Assembly: GCA_038503035.1 (NCBI GenBank)
Contig: JAVSML010024273.1
Location: forward strand, 124,001 to 188,000
DNA length: 64,000 nt
Direction of reading: 5' to 3'
Source of the DNA: Crocodylus rhombifer
Lineage: Eukaryota; Chordata; Crocodylia; Crocodylidae
Positions 36,830-50,532 of the stretch are shown here, in pieces. A model generated the notes under the pieces. The model was not told where the DNA came from. It ran no database searches and saw nothing but the letters and a program-made list of their open reading frames with translations. The position numbers were made by a program, and so were the translations under genes. How positions within the stretch are numbered: the first letter of the stretch is position 1; every line of letters starts with the position of its first letter.

Positions 36830-37320
36830 AATGTGTTGGCAACAAAGATGACAAGAAACTATGACAGAGTCAGAAGAATTTGGGAGGGGAAGAAAAGAAC
36901 AACTAAGGTCATTGCAAGGATGTGTGAGGAGGAGAGACTGCTGGGTGCAGAAGAATATTATTGTAGGTGGGAAAAGGAAAATGACAGAGGAGCAGAAGGA
37001 AGGCACAGAAACAAGGAGGGAGCCAAAAGCAGTGGAAGAGCAGACAGGGAGATAGTGACAGGTTAGACATGGTGGGGGGGGAACGGACGGACAAGGAAAA
37101 TATTGGAGAATGGGAACATAGCAGACAAGCGAGTGACAGAAGTCCCTGTCAGAGAACTGAGAGAGAATGTGATGCAGCAGCTGCTTATCCTGACTATGCA
37201 GGGAGCACGAGGGGCAGGAAGAGGATGGCAGCTTGCCCAGGGCAGGGGAGACAGTGGGCAGAGTCCTCTTGGAGAGGTGAAAAGGGCGGGGGGGGAGGGT
37301 GCCATGCCCACTGCTCGGCC
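36830..37320. other. Purine-rich strand-asymmetric tract carrying a long chance ORF
   Basis: The plus strand is strongly A/G-rich here. Consequently the minus strand has few stops and shows a 259-codon ORF (36557-37336) rich in Ser, Pro, Cys, Phe and Leu. Part of that ORF crosses the old repeat at 36704-36770. The composition explains the length, and I do not call a gene. Confidence 0.6.
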
Positions 37321-37650
37321 AGTGTGTATTTAACACTGAATGCAGAACCTGAGATGGTCACACGTGTGCAACTTTCCTCAAAGTTGAAACAAAAAAATAT
37401 CAGGCGGCAGGCACTAAATAGGACTTTGGGAATTTTAAACCTTATGATTTTTTGGAGTGTGACTCAGAACTTTTTCAACACATGGGACTGGCAAACCTGC
37501 ACAATGAACAATTTTATTTTGAAGGGTCCACGCCAAAAATCAAGACTGCCTTTAGTTTCATTGTGTATGTTCTTTCTTCATGTAGACTGTGGGGGTTTGC
37601 AATTAGCCTGTGACAGCTCTGGCTAAACACCACTGTGGCATCATTTAGAT

Positions 37651-37955
37651 CAGGGGTTTTCAACCTTTTTAAATCAGTGTACCCCTGGTGGCCAGATGCG
37701 GATGGGGGGGAAGGGTGGTACACAGCTGGATGTGGAGAGGGGGGTGGCATGCGGCCAGACCTGGGGGGAGCGGTGGCCATATGGGGAGCAGCAGCAGCAT
37801 GGGGTGATGGGTAACAAGCTTCCCACCCCCCAGCCCAGCTCCTAGGAGGCGGCGGCACAGGGTGTTGGGGGTGATGCTCCATCCCCACCCACCCGCGCAT
37901 ACCCCCTAGGGCCTTCCCAAGTACCCCCCGGGGTGCCCCTTGTTGACAACCCCTG
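37651..37955. mobile_element. hAT-like non-autonomous DNA transposon, 305 bp
   Basis: The ends are caggggttttcaaccttttt and, inverted, caggggttgtcaacaagggg. The flanking 8-mers atttagat and attttgaa match at five of eight positions. The interior is GC- and purine-rich with no ORF of note. Confidence 0.8.
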
Positions 37956-38721
37956 ATTTTGAACAACATATTTTTCCTATTGATACCAGAATCACTGAAT
38001 TTCAGCAGAAGCCCACGTAGATCCAAAAGTCAGAGCAATTATACTGATGCACAAACCTCACATATTTCAACAATTTCACAGAAAGAGGTAGCGTGACAGA
38101 GAACTATTTCTTCCCACACCAAGGATCAGATCTGTTTGGTCTGTTATTTGCTTATGTCTTTTCTCCCTTAGATGATGTCCTTTGGCTGCTACAGCTATTA
38201 TTTCCTGGATCACAGGGTTTAAGTATTCAGCAAATGCACTGACTTCCTGCCCACAGAGAACTGCAAAGCAAATCCAGGAAACACAAACACTAGCATCCCG
38301 GGAAATAGCTAGAATCCAATTGAGCTCTAAGCATTTCTAGTTGTTATCCTTTTTCCTGTTTGTAGTGGCAAGATGTTTGTTTGCTTCCTGTATTTTGGAG
38401 TAGGACTGTGATCAATAGAGACTCAATAAACCCTCTTCCTTCTCATCTCTAGTCAGCAGATACAAGGAAAAACACTCACCAGAAACAATTCTGAATTTGT
38501 TTTTCAAAGCTTCGCTCTTTTCTTGGTTCTTCTGGAGCAGCTTGCTATGTTGTGTAGTGGTTGAACTCCTGTGCTGTAATAATCAACACTCTCTAGGACT
38601 TGATTCAAAGTAAATGCATCTTTGATCATATGATGTAACTTTAGAAAGTAGACTAATTTGTTTTACTTGATGCACTTGACTTCATCTTTTCTTGCAACAG
38701 AGCAGCAGGATTATGCTATAC
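37956..38721. other. Non-coding sequence
   Basis: No gene or repeat recognised. Confidence 0.5.
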
Positions 38722-39012
38722 CAGTGGATTATCAACCAGAGCACTACAAGATCCTTTTAAGGGTGCTGTGGTGCACCCCACAACATATGCACTGTTAGGT
38801 ATGCAAACACTTATACAGGATTTCCAAGATAAACCCAGAGATTTCAAATAGGAATCCCTAGTGTCAAAAAACCTTCTGAACTCCTGTACTCTTTCTGAGT
38901 TCTTTGCAACAGAAGAACGACTATTATTACTGTGTAGTCAAAAAATAAGTGAAAACTAAGGGCTGGCATTTTCCAAGGGGTGCCTTGAGACTAAAAAGGT
39001 TGAGAACTACTG
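38722..39012. mobile_element. hAT-like non-autonomous DNA transposon, 291 bp
   Basis: The left end cagtggattatcaacc pairs with the inverted right end, cagtagttctcaacc. The flanking 8-mers tgctatac (38714-38721) and tgctgaac (39013-39020) agree at six of eight positions. This copy is AT-rich inside, unlike the GC-rich relatives nearby. Confidence 0.75.
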
Positions 39013-39807
39013 TGCTGAACCCACAGAATTATTCTTAAAAAGTAGCATTTCAATCCTTCCTTAAAGACTTTCTGTTACCAAAAAATTTAAGTAATCTAGC
39101 ACATTTGTATGTTTTTCAGCCACAGTCATGGTTTAATTTTAATTGTAATATAAAAAAAAGTATTTAATCTGAGACAGACAATTAGATATACTATTTATAT
39201 AGTCAGATAAGCATAGTGAGACTCAGCAAAAGGTGCTTAAAGATGTTGTCTCCTTCATTTACCATCTGTTGCCATCCTTCACCTTCTCCCTGGAGCTTCA
39301 CCTCTCAAAAGTATCATCTCTCCGGTACTAATTCAGCTCAATATATTACCGAAAGCAAGTGGCAGTCCCCAGATCGGTAACATTAAAAGAAAAAGATACT
39401 GGGTTATATAGACATGATGTGTAATAATGCCTATATAATGATTGTACAGTGGATCTACCATGTACTCCGTTTAAGTGCAGGGCATAGGGACTGACTTGGA
39501 GTATATATACTTTTGTGAACTTAACGTAAGCCATGTTCATGAAATACACAGTATTGTCAGTGCTGTGGTATTAGCAACCTTGAAGACAACTAGTTCCTGT
39601 TATTTTCAAAGCTTCTAATAACCAGTTTCAGGGCTGCTGGGAGAAAGGTGGGGAGAAAGCAGCTCCAAGCCTTGAATAGTTCCAACCAAATTTCAAGGCT
39701 TCTAACAGCAGCTCTTTGACAGCTGCTTCCCCTTCATGGTTTCTGAGGCCAGTTAGAGTACAATTACACTGTAGAAAATGGGGCTGAAAGCTGCTATCCA
39801 TTAAACG
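39013..39807. other. Non-coding sequence
   Basis: No gene or named repeat recognised. Confidence 0.5.
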
Positions 39808-40373
39808 CAGGGGTGCTCGACCTGTGGCCCATCAGCCAAAGGCAGCCTGCGGAGCCCTGGAATCTGGCTTGTGGGGTTTCCCACAGGCTGGGGAATTTGG
39901 TGGTAGAGGAGGGTGGGGGGCAGAGGCAGTATTGCCATGCCCCTCTGCTGCCAAAACTTCAAGCCTCATGGGGCAGGTCTGCTCCCCCCAGCCCCAACAC
40001 AGCCAGAGCAGACAGGCCATGCCCCCTTCCCTCCACGCAGGTGGGATGAGGCCAGGCTGCACCCCCTTCTCCCTGCCGAGCTGGGCCATGCCCCTTTTGC
40101 CTTCCCTGTGGGGCTAGCCCATGCCCCCTTCCCTCCGCCTGGCCAGGCTGGTGCTGGGCCATGCCCCCTTGCCTACACCCAGCTGGGATGGGGCCAGGCC
40201 AAACCCCTCCCCCCTGCAGGGCCAGACCAAATCCTCTTCTACCATGCAGCTGGATTGGGGCCAGGCTGTCCCATCCCACCTCTGTATGGTCAGATGGGCC
40301 CTGCCAGATCCGGCCCACACAGGGATAGGGAACTGCCCATCCAACCCGCCGGCCAAAATGCTGAGCACCACAG
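39808..40373. mobile_element. hAT-like non-autonomous element with repeated GC-rich interior, about 566 bp
   Basis: The left end is caggggtgctcgacctgtgg and the inverted right end is ctgtggtgctcagcattttg. The interior holds several imperfect repeats of a ccatgccccctt / ctgggatggggccaggc unit of about 45-60 bp. Many overlapping ORFs on both strands come from this GC-rich repeat and are not genes. A target duplication is not clear (attaaacg versus acttaagc). Confidence 0.6.
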
Positions 40374-43300
40374 ACTTAAGCAGCTTATACTTTTTTAACC
40401 AATATGCAAGTAACCGATGGTATTGCAATGTAAGCAACTGTCAAAAAATTATGACTGGTATTATGTTATGCAGTTAAACAAATTATGCCTTTATCCACGG
40501 TATGCTCATAATTATTGCGAGCACTTACAATGTGCATGGTGCAGAAAAAGCAGAAGAATATAGTCACCAGTACCATGAGAGATTCTGAAAGGGGTTCTTC
40601 TATGATATACTTTCATAAAAACATATCCCCAACAATGTGAGAACCTAGTCGATGGTCTTAGGAAATTTAGCATGCTGATCTGTGGAAGAAAAATTCAGTT
40701 TTCCTTCTAAATCAAGTGGAAAAAAAATAAAAGCAGGACTATTTCTATCCTTTCTTAAGCCCAAATCAGGTACTGAGGGAAGTCCATTTAGCTACCAAGT
40801 GACTACACATCTCAGGAGGCTGTTGCATGACAATTATTCTCTGAAGAAATGGAATAATATTCATGTCTTAGCTGGGTTCTAACTAAGCCAGAAGCAGTGA
40901 CGTAGTGATGTACTGGGTTATGAACACTCAGTTGAAGGAGTATTCTCCAAAATGTGAATTTGATGGACAGCTGTTTAGAGGAGAAAAGTACCCCAAGTGA
41001 ATCAACCTATCTGCAGTGCAGCCAAAAAAATCTTTAATTCAAGTCATGAATGTACCTTGCAAGGAGGGAAAAGCATTCAGGGGAAAAGGATGTTAGAAGT
41101 GGAATGAATACCTTCAAAGCTTATTGGACATAATAATCCATGCAGAAAAATTAATATTTTCTCTAGCAAATAAGCTAGGCCTAGTAATTGAATTTTGTTT
41201 TATTAACTTTGCTCCAAAATAGCTCCGACTTATAGATGTATTTTTTCATTGAAACACTGTATTAGGCATATGCAGCTGATTTCATCTAATGCTGTAAAAT
41301 GAATGGAACAATGTAATTATAACCATTCTTTATATTTTTAATTCCTTTAGAAAAATTCTACCAGAAATTTAGTATTAAAAAGATACTGCAAGTTTTTAGG
41401 TTTTTGTTATACAAACTGTGAAAATCTGAAGCATACAAATCCTCTATGTTAAACATGAACACATCTGCCAAAGGGCGTCATTAAAAGTGCCACCATACAT
41501 TTATTAATTTGATTTTCAAAATAAGGACCTTTTACTTTGAACAAAGCGCTCAGAGTAACTAAGGTAGAACTAACAACACAGAACAGAAAGATCTTCATTT
41601 ACAAATGCTCCAATTCCTCAAACATTACGCTAACTTCTCCCCCCCAGCACCAAACCAATATTTGAACAGTTGAGCAAATATTTGAGGCGCATTTAGTTAG
41701 TTACCTATTGAAAAGAACAAATTTAATTAGAAGGACATTTTTTCTCTAAAGACCCTGAACAAAATCTGGATTTAGATCACATGATTTTAAAGTTTATCCT
41801 CAAATTAGAACCTTTCCAAGATGTCAGTTAAGCTGTTAGTTATGCAGGGAGCTTAACAAACATGAAGAAAGATGCTTTTCCTTCCAAAGGATCACGGCCT
41901 AATTTGGACACACGCTTTACAAGAGCTGATTCTGCTAAGTGCTCTTAACAGGCTCACTGTCCAAATGAGCAAAGGGCAGTGGGAATTCAGACTATGCTAC
42001 CACCCTAGCAGCCACAGGGCCCCTGTACTGCCTGCCATAGAAGGCCATGGACAGGCAGCACATGTTAGTGCTAAACATGCCCTTATACTGCTACAAAAAG
42101 CAAGTGTATAGCATTCAAATTGTTTGCAGCACTACAAAGATCCTAAAAGTACTACAAAATATTAGCACTTTCAAAGAGTTAGCTCTCGGCAGCTATGTGT
42201 AATGCCTCTACAGTTGCACATAGTGCTATAGGGTCTCTAGCACACCTAGTATCCCACAGTCCTTTGATTTTCATTCCCCCATCTCCAAGGGGGAGGGAGG
42301 GGAAAAGAGCAGCTGGCTCCCTGACAGCTCAGCCAGCAGGGAGTTGTCAGGGAGCCCTGTTAGGACCCTGATGCTACAACCCCTTGAAGAGTCCCAGCTC
42401 TCAGTGGGACTGCTCAAGCTGGAGGGAGGGAGGGAAGACACTTCCCACCGCCACTTGAAGTCTCAGTAGTAAAGTTAACATCTGGTATAATCTGAAGAAA
42501 AAAGACCTCCATAATACATTGATTCTGAATGCATGAATGGATGACTTGAAATATATCCTAAACTCTTAAGTTTTAATGATAAATCAGAAATCTCAGAAAA
42601 AGCATACTTTCCTAATAAATCCTCAGATTCCTCTTACATCCTCATTGTCAAGGTTATTTTGGCATTCTAAATCAACTCAAAGCAGTACAGTAAATCCACT
42701 ACTGATAGACTGCTTAATTACATTTATCTTTCCTTTTTAAATCAATTTATTTTATTTAATTCCACCCAGAGAGTTTGCAGAAACTTCAAAATTGCATGCA
42801 ATTCCCTTTCTTATAAAAAATTTTATGCATGGTTAAGAACCTTATATCCTAACCAATTCCCAATTAGCTTCTTAGAATAGTTTTCATTCTAATCATAGTA
42901 AAATTAGAGCCTAATGTTTCCAGTACCATAAAACTTTCAAACGTTTATCATTTTCACAGCCATGACTGATAAATGAATAGAGAGCTTTTAACTACTGAGA
43001 CAGTCTTATACTTACACAAGTAACTGGGGATTTTCTCTAGATTTAATAGTCCATTATGGAGTTTCAAGTTACTTGGTTACCAGTTGGACAACACTCGACA
43101 GAGTTTACTTTAAGCAGTTACGTTCTGGAAGCCATGTGTTCTGCAATGCTGATTAGAATGACTTATATGAGCATGGGTTTACTGATTAGGCCCTTATCAC
43201 AACCTATAATATAGATTCTGAATCCTAAATTCAATTGCATTTTATGTTCAGTATATAAAAGTCATTACTAATGATGCAGCACAATAAATGATACAGCAGA

Positions 43301-46300
43301 ATACGCTCTGAATAAGCTAAACTGCATTGGAAAATACAGGAATAAAATGGCATTGTGACATCACCTGAGATTTTGCTGAACGGTGAGAACCAGGGCAAAA
43401 ATCTGTATGTAATCGATACAGCGAGGAGAGAACCACAAAACCCATTAAAGCTGCTACAGTGACAGAGTCACACAGCATTTCTATGGCACTTTCTAAAGTG
43501 AATGCTAAGAAACTAAACGAAGTAAGGAAAGAATAGTTATTTATTTCTTCTGTATGTACTGTCCCACTTCTATTGTCTCCTATCAGAATCATTTTGCACA
43601 ACTGTGCACTCAGGCCAGCCCTCCACTGAAGTCAGCTCCAGATGACACAGGACACTGCAGGAGAGGGACGGGGGAGTGGATTGTGGAACATATATGGGCA
43701 GTTGAAGAGGCAGTAGCTGACAGGCAGGATTGGGAGAGCGGAGGTAAAATCTTTGTCAGATGTAGCTGATGGCTTTTCCCCTTTGTGAATTCAAGATTTC
43801 CCCTCAGAAATCAAGAGCAGAGCTCCTAGCAGGATCCCTTGACTTTCTGGGCCCTTTTAAAAAAAGGAGCAACACACACACTGGATTTGTCCAGTGTCCA
43901 CACTTCACTGAAGCAACAGAGGCACTTAGAGCTGCCTCCCAGGATAGACAGGATTTACACTTTGATGATTTTGAGTCAAAAACGCCAAAGTGCCAAAACT
44001 TTGGACAAAGGCTTAAAGAACTGGAATTCCTTTACTCTTACATATATCTGATGAGCATTACAACTGGATCAACTAGAAAGAGCACTACCTGTATAGTTTA
44101 ATCCCATAAATGAGTTATTTAAGGATACTTTATGGTCTATTCCACAATCTCTGGGGCACAGGGTCTGAAAGAAGGGAGTTGAGCACTGCTAGCAATTTTT
44201 AAAGGGTCTGTTGGCCAAATGCAATTTCGTGGCTAAATGAGGGGGAGAACAGGGAGCATAAGATGGACCTCTCTTCCCCAAATCAAGTTATTTTATAATC
44301 AAATAAAAACTTCAACATGTTAAAAAAAATCAATTTGTTATCCCAAAAACATGCAGGAGAAAAAAATGCTGTGATGCTTCATATAATATATACCCCATTT
44401 CCAGAAAATAGTTTTTGACTAGGAATAATTTAAATTGCAAATTCACAGACAAGGAACATTTCTAGGCAAAACCACAATTGTACCCCTTGTTCTAGTTTAT
44501 AACATTGTCTGATAAGCCCACAAACTTTCATGTTTTCTCACAGTATTGCCAAAAGTTTCCCAGTATAAACTGTTTCCTTGTTACTTCTAGAAACAAATAA
44601 AAGATAAAATATTAGAGGTCTAGGAACTTCTGTGAGTTTACTGATAGATAGCTAGAAAGCCATTAAAAAAAAAAGAAATGTTATTCATAATGTGTGTAGC
44701 TTTTATGGAGAGCAAAATGTAATTTACTGTGCTGTGCCTAAAAAACTGGAACAATTGATATGAAAGAATTCACATGTTCAACAAAGAGTATCATTGAAGC
44801 CCAGGTTTTCCCTGGGAGTCAGATTATCAAAAGACCCTTCCATTCTGGGAAGTCAAGAAAGAAAAAGGAAACATTAGCAATTTTCTACTGTAAGGAAAGG
44901 AGAAAAGAAAAATGCCATTGAATGCTACTCTGTTTTTCAACAAAGAACTTATTATACCGCCCCCCTCACTAAAGCTGTTAGGCCCTGATTATTCAAGAAC
45001 TAGGGTATTAATGTATGAAGAAAATGTATCAAGACAATGTCTGAATTTACTTTCCTTGTCCCTGCTGATGGATCAATTAATATAACTACAGATGCAAAAG
45101 CAAATTAAACAGCTGTGTGGCACCAAATCTTATTTTGTCTGTTTTTATTTTTTAAATTATGCCAGATGTAAATTTTACATTTTGTAGGACAGGGTTTTCA
45201 TCCACATACTTTATTATATCTTGGAATACAAAATCCCAGACACTACATAGAAAAGGCTTACATTTCTGTTTAGTCCACTGTCTGCCATATCCTTTATAAT
45301 ATGTTTTGCAGATTTTTTGTCTAGGCTAGATATAACTGCTCTGGAGTGCTGGGAAATCCAGCACCCTCTTCGGAAGACAGTTCCATAGACAACTAATATT
45401 ATACACAAAAGGGCCAATCTGAATTTGGCCTGGCTCGTCTCTAAAATCAATTCGTTTCACACATCCATTTTATAACATTACACAAACAGCCATGGAGAAG
45501 AACACAAAGACTTACATAGTAGAGGGTGTCTTAAAAAATGTGGCGACAAAGTTCAAGAAATGCACACACGTATGGATCACTGTTGTGTGCCAGTATAATG
45601 ACTGCCTGGATGTCAATAGTGAACATTTTGAACATCTATGGTAATGTACTATGGAAGCTCTGCTTCTTGTTTTCCAAGTATAAGTAAGTAGAAATGCTAA
45701 ATTGGACCAACATTTTCTTGGTGTGAGATCAGTGCAGAGCCAGTGATTTCAATGGAGCTATAATGATTTATATCAGCAGAGGAGCTGGCCTGTTATCTTG
45801 GCTATTGTCTGTGCCATAATAAATCTGATGGCCTCCAATATCAATTTATTAAATATTTCCAGCATCATTACTTGTTGAACCTGCTTAAGCAGGAGAGCTG
45901 TAATTGTAATTTTGTGCAGCCATTGAAACTATACCATTTTACAGGGTTTAAAGCTTTATCTGGGTTTTGTAACATGAACATTGGAATGCAAATGTGTTAA
46001 TACAGGCGTATCACAATGTAGAAAGTCTCTTGATTTCATACCATTTGAAAAGCTGCAGAGAGAATAGGCAAACAATGTACCATCTTGAATCAGCTCTGTT
46101 TAGCAACATACACCACACAGCACTGCCTATAATTCAATTTTAGGGATATATTTGTCAAATGATTTTATAATCAAGACTATTCCAAATGGAAACAATACAA
46201 ACTAGAAACAGCACTACATTCTATATTGTCAAATGTCCTAACAGGAAATGTCATAGTTATGATTTCTAGCACAAGTGATAATTGCACTGGAAGGCAAAGT

Positions 46301-48867
46301 TCAAGAAAACAGTAATGCTCTTGTGTATTAACAGAAGGTCTGTTCTGTTCTGTACAGCACTAGCCAAGACCATTTCCTTCCTTAATATTAAAATTCTAAT
46401 CAGCTTTCATTTCATCTGCAGAAATGTATGACTTAAACCTGAGTCCTGCATGTAGCTTAAAAACCCTAGAATATGAAATCCAGCATATTAATATACAACA
46501 GAAGTAATTTCAAATAAAAAACTCAACATGCAGAAGTAAAGAATACTTGGAAAATACTGTGCGTCGTATAGTGGCACACAATAAATTGATATGATAAAGG
46601 AGTCAAAGGTTTGAGTCTCAAAGTGTAGCCATTTTAATGAAGAGGCTTGAGTTTTAATATCACAGAAGTAAAACGCAAACATAAAAAGAGATTAGTTACA
46701 GTACAGAGCAGATCTAAACTGATACTTTTATAGACTGCAACCGAGGGGAAATTACTTACCTGCAATTCTCCACTTCTAAATATACCACCTTGGAGGATTC
46801 TCACAAATAAGCTGCAACTTCTGAACAGTTGTAAAGGATTTCTTGAAAGCAGAAATGGCTAGGATTACAGGTCTCCCCATCCCTTTAGCTGCTCACTTTC
46901 CTAGATCTCTGAACCCACAGTTCATTGACAATCCCAGACAGTAAGTACACTGAGCAGGAAGTGAACAAATGAAACCTGGCCTCATAAATTTGTAGTTGCA
47001 AAGCCATACATCTAAGTCATGCAAGTTTTTTTTTTTTAGAACTGCTCCCCCCTCCAAATATTGAGAGGAGTTGACGGAATCAGTGAAATCCTGCAAGAGG
47101 ATATCCTCAGAGAAACAGAATTGTAATGAAATATTTTCCCCGTCTTTAAAGTCACTGGGTTCAATTCTCTTCCACATGAGAACTTGCATTGCAGCAGACA
47201 GAGGGGAGTGGATGTCAGGCTGCTAAATAAAGCTCCCTGATTCTCAGAGCTTTCCCCTACCGTAATGCAGTTTAAAGACAGCCACCATGTGTAGAGTCCT
47301 TGATATATTCTTGAGGTGTAGCGGAGTTTTTCTCCACCATAGCTTCCACCCCATCCTTTCCATCACTTCTTTATCCCAAGTGCACCGGCAATGGGACAAC
47401 AAGCACTGGACTGGGCTACATCACATTTGAACCAGCAGGGAGTTCCACACTACTACAAGTTAATCCCACGAAGCATGCAGCTTCTTGAGCACAGTCAAGA
47501 AGGGACTATCATGTACAAGATACTGGACCCTCCACCAAGTCACTCTAGCTTCGATGGGAAATTATCTCAAGTCCTTGGCCACTAGTTTTGCCCTCAAAGG
47601 TGAAAAACCTTTTATACTCTGAGAAATCCTACTGTACCAAGTGATGAAGAATCAAGAGTACAAATCCTGATCTCACTCACAGCAAATAGAACTGCTCTTT
47701 AACATGAAAAAGATGAAGCAAAAGGCCCTATAATTACTACATGATTTCCAGTGTCCTCTAAATTGCCTTTCAGTAACTGCACACAATAGGTCTCATCTGT
47801 TTACAGACAATCAGAATTCAGATTTGCCATCTTTAAAATCCTGTACATTTTGTACGAGCAGGTGCTGCTCTCGCTGCTTGGATTTCAGTCTGAGAAAGCA
47901 GTTGGCCAATTTACAAGCAGCCCTAAGCTATACTTCGAGAAGAAGTATTTAAGTCGTTGATCCCTTTACTAGAGCCTCTCAATGTTGATCAGAAAAGAAA
48001 AAACCTTGTATGACCATTGCAAAACAATGATTACAAAAGCCTGTTGATTGGACTTCCAGAGTTTTCAACTTTAACTTGATTATAGAAGGACTTTTATAAA
48101 ACAGGGTCTGAAACGAGTACTGGGACATACTGGAGTGATGATTCAGGCTGCTATACGGGCAGTGAGATAGACATTCATACACTGAGAGATAATCAGCTAA
48201 TCCTCCAGCTTTTGTGCTGTGTCCTTGGCTGATTTTTTTGCAAGGCCACTTCTCTAGCTGCAGTAATTCTGCAGTGAGGAGTCCCTTGACTCTTTTTTGT
48301 GCATGCTGGCTTTGTGACCATTACATGCTGCCCTTTCTCAACTATTTGCTGTGGTCCATGTCCTTAGCTCGTCTAGCATTTGTGCTTTTCCTTGGTGTAT
48401 GATTGAGACAGGCCCAGGGGATACTTCTCTGAATGCCTTCTTCCCTTTGAGCCAGCAGAAAGATCTTTGGATGCAAAATTCTTACATATGTCAAAGCCTA
48501 CTTATTGAAAAGAGCAGTAGTAGCCAGGAAGAGTATGGGCGTCCAGACTCAAAAGGTAAAGCAGTACCATGGAAAACCTGGCTATTCCAGATGTTTGACT
48601 TGCTGCACTTCTGAAATCCTAGTTTGAAGCCACTCAGTTGAGGATCATTTTCCTGTTGACTTGTACCTACGTAAAACGAGCACAACATGGAAAACAATGT
48701 GGTTGCAAACACCAGCAAAGTGTGTTCCAGTAGAAACTGCTTATTGGCCAGATGGTAAAACCCATATTTGTTCAATTCCATATACAGGCTTTAAAAAGTT
48801 AATTAAAAACACAGTCTTCCACTGAAATGATGTACTGAAGACAATTCAGATATTAGAAGCCGCTTTG

Positions 48868-48875
<8 letters not shown>
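40374..48875. other. Long non-coding stretch with no recognised mobile element
   Basis: Over 8 kb of mostly AT-rich sequence in which I see no gene, CR1, LINE or hAT-like element. The one exception is an old repeat fragment at 45738-45790 (gatttcaatggagctataat). A 110-codon plus-strand ORF at 43769-44101 has no recognisable features. The low repeat content may reflect constraint, or age beyond visual recognition. Confidence 0.5.
45738..45790. repeat. Old repeat fragment with a gatttcaatggag core
   Basis: The segment gatttcaatggagctataat followed by gatttatatcagcagaggag and ctggcc resembles a widely dispersed ancient amniote repeat, from memory. Not assigned to a family. Confidence 0.45.
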
Positions 48876-48906
<31 letters not shown>

Positions 48907-48941
48907 GATAGGGAATATTTCTTTATTATTCCCTATCAGTA
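48876..48941. repeat. 28-base T-run followed by a perfect 15-bp hairpin
   Basis: A run of T residues (48876-48903) is followed by the inverted repeat tactgatagggaata (48903-48917) and tattccctatcagta (48927-48941), separated by nine bases. The arms pair perfectly. On the minus strand it reads as a hairpin followed by a poly(A) run. Confidence 0.9.
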
Positions 48942-49170
48942 TATTTTAATTATCCAATGCCTTCTATTTAGCATAAACTTTAAACCTATTGCTAAAAGAG
49001 TATTTTCACCTGAAATGGCAGGGTTGGAAAGTGCTTGTTTGCTTAGCCAGTGGAGTTATGTTCACAAGCTGAGAGGTACTCTCCATTTATCTGCCCCAAG
49101 CAGCTTCAGTTGCTTAGCAGCTAAAGCTCTAAGCGAACAACGGTATTTCCAAAAGAAATACATCAAGTTC

Positions 49171-49260
49171 AAGTGAGGGCACTGGTGGCTCAGCTGAATC
49201 ATATGGTTCCAGGTTTCAAATCCTAGCTAAGGAAATAAGGGTTGTGACACTGCAGCTGGG
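49171..49260 (+). repeat. Possible tRNA-derived SINE fragment
   Basis: ggtggctcagctg (49184-49196) resembles an RNA polymerase III A box, and ggtttcaaatcc (49211-49222) resembles a B box (GGTTCRANYCC with one extra T). The spacing is about 15 bases between the boxes, shorter than in tRNA genes. No cloverleaf can be drawn, so this is not a working tRNA gene. Confidence 0.35.
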
Positions 49261-50532
49261 GTGAGTGTTAAACCAAGTCCAGTTCTGGCAGTTGCTCATG
49301 AGCAGTTGACAATCCCATGAGACCACTCAGAGAAAGGAACACTATGTGGTATCTTTGCCAAACTTCCCTCTCACTTAATACCACCAAAGTAACTGCCTCC
49401 AGAGCAAACGTACATAGAATGTCCCTGCATTTGTATCCAATTGCATATAATGAGAATGACATACCTGGTAATTACATAAAGTCTCACCATATTTTTCACG
49501 TATGCCAACTAGCTAAGATTTTGGAGTATTTTGCACACAAAAAAAGAGTGCCATAAAGAGCATCTCATTGAAATCACTACTCTAGGTAAGAAAACTCTTC
49601 ATCCTCCAGTTTTTGAATTTTGCATAGGACAGCTAGGGAAATATTGATACAACAAGCACCAACAGAAAGTGCGGAGAAGCAAGGAGTTGGGATTTTTTCG
49701 TCCTCAATATGAACAGTTTTGGGCCTGGACTTCTGTTTGTGCAATAGCAGTGGCAGAAGCAGAGTTAGCCTTCTTCACCTCAGTTCTCCCCAAAAGAACT
49801 AGAAGCAAGACAAAAGATAAAGTCACAGTCAAAATATGCATAGTGACAGGACACAGTGCCAGTCTATCAATGTCACTCTGTGCAAAGAAGTAGACCCATT
49901 ACACAATTATTGGAAGTGGTGAATTCTAAACTTCATTTAGTGATAGGACTTGCATTGTTCAAGAAAAATGAGGGACCGGGGAAGGCATTTTAGAGTTGTT
50001 AACAACTACTGTAAAACTGCATGAAGTAAACTACCCAATAATTAGGTGGACTTGACATTCCACCATGTGGAGTCCTGGGAGTTTTGTCTAAACAGAGTAG
50101 CACAGACTCAATTTCTGGTACGGACAAAATCAGTATATACACATATTCTAGTTTGTCAGGGCATATATGATCCACTTGAGGAACATTAATGTTCTCAATC
50201 TTCAATATAAAGGTAACTCACTCATCTGTATGAGATGGAGCCCAAATTCTTCTTCCAGTATACCCAGAAAGCTACATAAATAATAGCCACGCATACAGCC
50301 TTCTAGATGTTCAAAGCATAAGTAATCAATTAGTATGGGACACAAGTGCTTTTCTATCCAGATGTTAGTTCAGTGAAACCAGCTGGACAAAAACAAATAA
50401 TGAAAAAGGCAGAAACTTCTCATCTTTCCCCAGACAAGAGGAACAGATTCTGGCCCTCTTTCTTTAATGGAAATGTCCATGTTTTGTAATGTGACAGCTG
50501 CTGTAACCACATCCCAGGTTCTCTGTTTAGAA
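49261..50532. other. Non-coding sequence
   Basis: No gene or named repeat recognised. Confidence 0.5.

Noticed and set aside
39813..40477. Several ORFs of 78-161 codons in overlapping frames
   Set aside because: Caused by the repeated GC-rich interior of a hAT-like element.
43769..44101. 110-codon plus-strand ORF
   Set aside because: No Kozak, splice or polyadenylation support, no recognisable motif; length compatible with chance in 64 kb.
49184..49222. A tRNA gene, suggested by A- and B-box-like motifs
   Set aside because: The boxes are too close together, the B box has an extra base and no cloverleaf fits; at most a SINE fragment.
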